Assembly: GCA_046565865.1 (NCBI GenBank)
Contig: JBKHXU010000164.1
Span: 1 to 7,051, forward strand
DNA from: JBKHXU01 sp046565865
GTDB taxonomy: Bacteria; Pseudomonadota; Gammaproteobacteria; Acidiferrobacterales; Sulfurifustaceae
Reading direction: 5' to 3'
DNA: 7,051 nucleotides
Below, piece after piece: positions 4,888-7,051 of this stretch. Every line of letters starts with the position of its first letter. The first letter of the stretch is position 1. The notes under the pieces are model-generated. The model had not been told where the DNA came from, did no database searches, and worked only from the letters and a program-made list of their open reading frames with translations. Position numbers and translations under genes: made by a program.

Positions 4888-7051
4888 CGACAACAAAAAT
4901 CGTTCTTGCCCTGCTGCTGCTAACCGGCGCGGCCTTCGTGCGCGCGGCGCCGGATGATGAGTTGCTCGAACCGGACAAGGCGTTCACCCTAACCACCCGC
5001 GCGATCGACGCGGATACCATCGAGGCCACATGGCGCATTGCCGATGGCTACTACCTATATAAAGACAAATTCAAGTTCGAGGCGCTGGACCCGAACATCC
5101 GCGTGCAGTCGCCGATCATCCCACCTGGCAAGAAAAAGAACGATCCGTTCTTTGGCGAGACCGAGACCTATATTAAGTCCGTAAGCGTGCGTGTCCCGAT
5201 CGAGCGCAGCGGTCCGGCGTCGAACGTACGTCTGCGCATCACCGCCCAGGGCTGTAACGAACCGATCGGCGTTTGCTACCCGCCGCAAGTGAAGGAAGTC
5301 AGCGTCGCGCTGCCGGCGCAGACGGCGCCGGCACCGTCGGGGTCCGCGCCGCGCGAGGTGCGCTCGCTCAAGGACCTGGCGCAGATCATCACTCCCGGCA
5401 GCGACCAGCAAGAGGTCGTCGATCCCGAGCAGGCGTTCAGAGTCAGCGTCAGTGGCGGCGAGCGCGCGTTGACCGCGCGCTTCGATATCGCCGACTGCTG
5501 CTATCTCTATCGCGACAAAACCAAGTTCGAGGTCGAGGGCAAAGGCGTGCGCCTCGGCAAGTACACGCTGCCGCCGGGTGAGAAAAAGGTGGACGAGTTT
5601 TTCGGCGCAACCGAGGTGTACCACCGCGGGCTCGATGTGACACTGCCGCTTCAGCTCGCCGGCAACGCGGCGAGCGATGTAACGGTAAAGGTGTCGTACC
5701 AGGGCTGCTCGGAAAAAGGCGTCACGATTTGCTATCCGCCAACGACCAAGACCTTTTCCGTCAAATTGGCAGCGGGCGGCACAAGCGTAACGCCAACCGT
5801 TTCAGACAGCGCGCCGACCCCCGCCCCTGCCGAAGCGAATGTTGATCGCAGTCCGTTTCTGCTCGCGATCCTGGCCGCCTTCGGCGCCGGCCTGTTGCTG
5901 ACGTTTACGCCATGCGTGCTGCCGATGATTCCGATTTTGTCGAGCATCATCGTCGGCACCGGCGAGAAAAAGATCACGAAGTGGCAGGGCGGCTTGATGT
6001 CGTACGCCTACGTGTTCGGCACGGCCGTGACGTATACGGTTGCCGGCGTCGTCGCCGGCAAGACCGGCGATCAGCTCCAGGCACAGTTCCAGAATCCATG
6101 GGCCATCGGCACGTTCAGCGTGATCCTAGTGCTGCTCGCGCTCGCGATGTTCGGCGCGTACACGCTGCAGATGCCCGCGTTCATCCAGTCGTCGCTGCAA
6201 CAGCGCTCGGACAAACTGCGCACCAGCGGCGGTACATATGCCGGCCTGTTCGTCATGGGAATCGTCTCGGCGCTCATCGTCGGTGCCTGCGTCTCGCCGG
6301 TGCTGATCGGCGCGCTCGGCGCCGCCATCGCCGCCAAAGACCCGGTGCTCGGCGGTGGCATCATGTTCGCGCTGGCGCACGGCCAGGGCGTGGTGTTGAT
6401 ATTGGCCGGGGTCGGCGCCGGCTGGTTGCTGCCGCGCGCCGGTGCCTGGATGGATCATGTAAAGCATGCGTTCGGCGTGTTGCTGATCGCGGTTGCGATT
6501 TATCTGCTCGGCTATTTGCCGAACGTGCCGGTGTTGTATCTGTGGGCGGCGCTGATGATCGGCACATCGATCTACCTCGGCGTCGCGGTGAGTGCGGCCA
6601 AAGCCCAAACCGGCTGGCGTTATGCATGGAAAGGGGTCGAAACGCTGTTGCTCGTTTGGGGCATTCTCGCACTGCTCGGCGCGTTCAACGGCAACCGCGA
6701 CATATTCAATCCGCTGCCCGGCTTCGCGCCCGGCGCAAGCATGATGGCCGGCAGTAGCGACGCGGCGCGCGCGCCGTCGCTGTTCCAGCCGGTCAGAACC
6801 GTCGCCGAGTTGGATGCCCGGCTTGCCGAGGCAAAAGCGGCCGGGAAGCCTGTACTGCTCGATTACTATGCGACTTGGTGCACCGACTGTTTACGCATGG
6901 AGAAATCCACGTTCCTCGACCCGCGGGTACGGGAGCTCGTCGGCGCCCGCTTCGTTGCGCTGCAAGCCGACGTCACGGACCCGAACCATCCGGAATCGAA
7001 GGCCATCCAGCGGCGCTACGGCGTTTACGGCCCGCCCGCCATGCTTTTCTT
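4884..7051 (+). CDS. dsbD: Thiol:disulfide interchange protein DsbD with duplicated N-terminal domain, 3' end missing
   Basis: DsbD moves reducing power from cytoplasmic thioredoxin across the inner membrane to periplasmic DsbC, DsbG and cytochrome c maturation proteins. The frame is open for 722 codons to the window edge. Order: signal peptide (1-21, hydrophobic core then FVRA-AP); N-terminal domain copy 1 (about 28-142) with cap loop DPFFG (87-91) and C124/C131; linker; copy 2 (about 178-295) with cap loop DEFFG (237-241) and C275/C283; a Pro/Ala linker; a membrane domain (about 323-610) with Cys344 in TPCVLPM and Cys469 in GACVSP; and a C-terminal thioredoxin domain with WCTDC (C666, C669). 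All redox cysteines expected for electron relay are present. E. coli DsbD has 565 residues and one N-terminal domain, so this protein should reach roughly 770. Copy 2 has an extra Cys205-Cys206 where copy 1 has Gly-Tyr. Start: ATG overlapping the cutA stop, no strong Shine-Dalgarno, so probably coupled. Confidence 0.95.
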   Translation, partial: MTTTKIVLALLLLTGAAFVRAAPDDELLEPDKAFTLTTRAIDADTIEATWRIADGYYLYKDKFKFEALDPNIRVQSPIIPPGKKKNDPFFGETETYIKSVSVRVPIERSGPASNVRLRITAQGCNEPIGVCYPPQVKEVSVALPAQTAPAPSGSAPREVRSLKDLAQIITPGSDQQEVVDPEQAFRVSVSGGERALTARFDIADCCYLYRDKTKFEVEGKGVRLGKYTLPPGEKKVDEFFGATEVYHRGLDVTLPLQLAGNAASDVTVKVSYQGCSEKGVTICYPPTTKTFSVKLAAGGTSVTPTVSDSAPTPAPAEANVDRSPFLLAILAAFGAGLLLTFTPCVLPMIPILSSIIVGTGEKKITKWQGGLMSYAYVFGTAVTYTVAGVVAGKTGDQLQAQFQNPWAIGTFSVILVLLALAMFGAYTLQMPAFIQSSLQQRSDKLRTSGGTYAGLFVMGIVSALIVGACVSPVLIGALGAAIAAKDPVLGGGIMFALAHGQGVVLILAGVGAGWLLPRAGAWMDHVKHAFGVLLIAVAIYLLGYLPNVPVLYLWAALMIGTSIYLGVAVSAAKAQTGWRYAWKGVETLLLVWGILALLGAFNGNRDIFNPLPGFAPGASMMAGSSDAARAPSLFQPVRTVAELDARLAEAKAAGKPVLLDYYATWCTDCLRMEKSTFLDPRVRELVGARFVALQADVTDPNHPESKAIQRRYGVYGPPAMLF

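Noticed and set aside
5055..5624. 189-codon minus-strand frame opposite the DsbD N-terminal domains
   Set aside because: Antisense to two clearly recognisable redox domains; no family resemblance.
5912..6757. 281-codon plus-strand frame inside dsbD
   Set aside because: Out of frame with an intact DsbD membrane domain that I translated codon by codon; Arg-rich shadow.

Overview
The window looks like chromosomal housekeeping DNA from a GC-rich proteobacterium, most likely a gammaproteobacterium. The reasons are adjacent ubiC and ubiA genes for ubiquinone synthesis, a cutA-dsbD pair arranged as in Escherichia coli, a YibF-type glutathione transferase and dense ATGA-type gene overlaps. I cannot name a genus. 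I see no phage, transposon, CRISPR, tRNA or rRNA.

Left part, minus strand, 4313 down to 1: seven genes packed as one apparent operon, in transcription order ubiC (chorismate lyase), ubiA (4-hydroxybenzoate polyprenyltransferase), a YibF-like glutathione S-transferase, a CaCA-family cation antiporter, a small alpha/beta hydrolase, a DUF486/DMT-family membrane protein, and the start of aroE (shikimate dehydrogenase, cut by the window edge). Most junctions overlap or are a few bases apart. The only clear internal break is a terminator-like hairpin between the hydrolase and the DUF486 gene. The first two genes turn chorismate into the prenylated ring of ubiquinone, and the last gene acts in the pathway that supplies chorismate.

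Right part, plus strand, 4555 to the end: cutA, then dsbD, overlapping by ATGA. dsbD runs off the right edge. A 241-base divergent intergenic region (4314-4554) holds plausible promoters for both directions.

Three things stand out. First, ubiC stops at a TAG exactly where the family has its conserved active-site glutamate. The rest of the family-like C-terminus is still readable in frame and ends in a TGA that abuts the ubiA start codon. Second, a GC-rich palindromic repeat lies in frame inside the N-terminal coding region of ubiA. Third, DsbD carries two tandem copies of its N-terminal periplasmic domain, with different cap loops and cysteine spacing, and an extra adjacent cysteine pair in the second copy. 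None of these is a wholly new system, but each is a concrete departure from the textbook gene.
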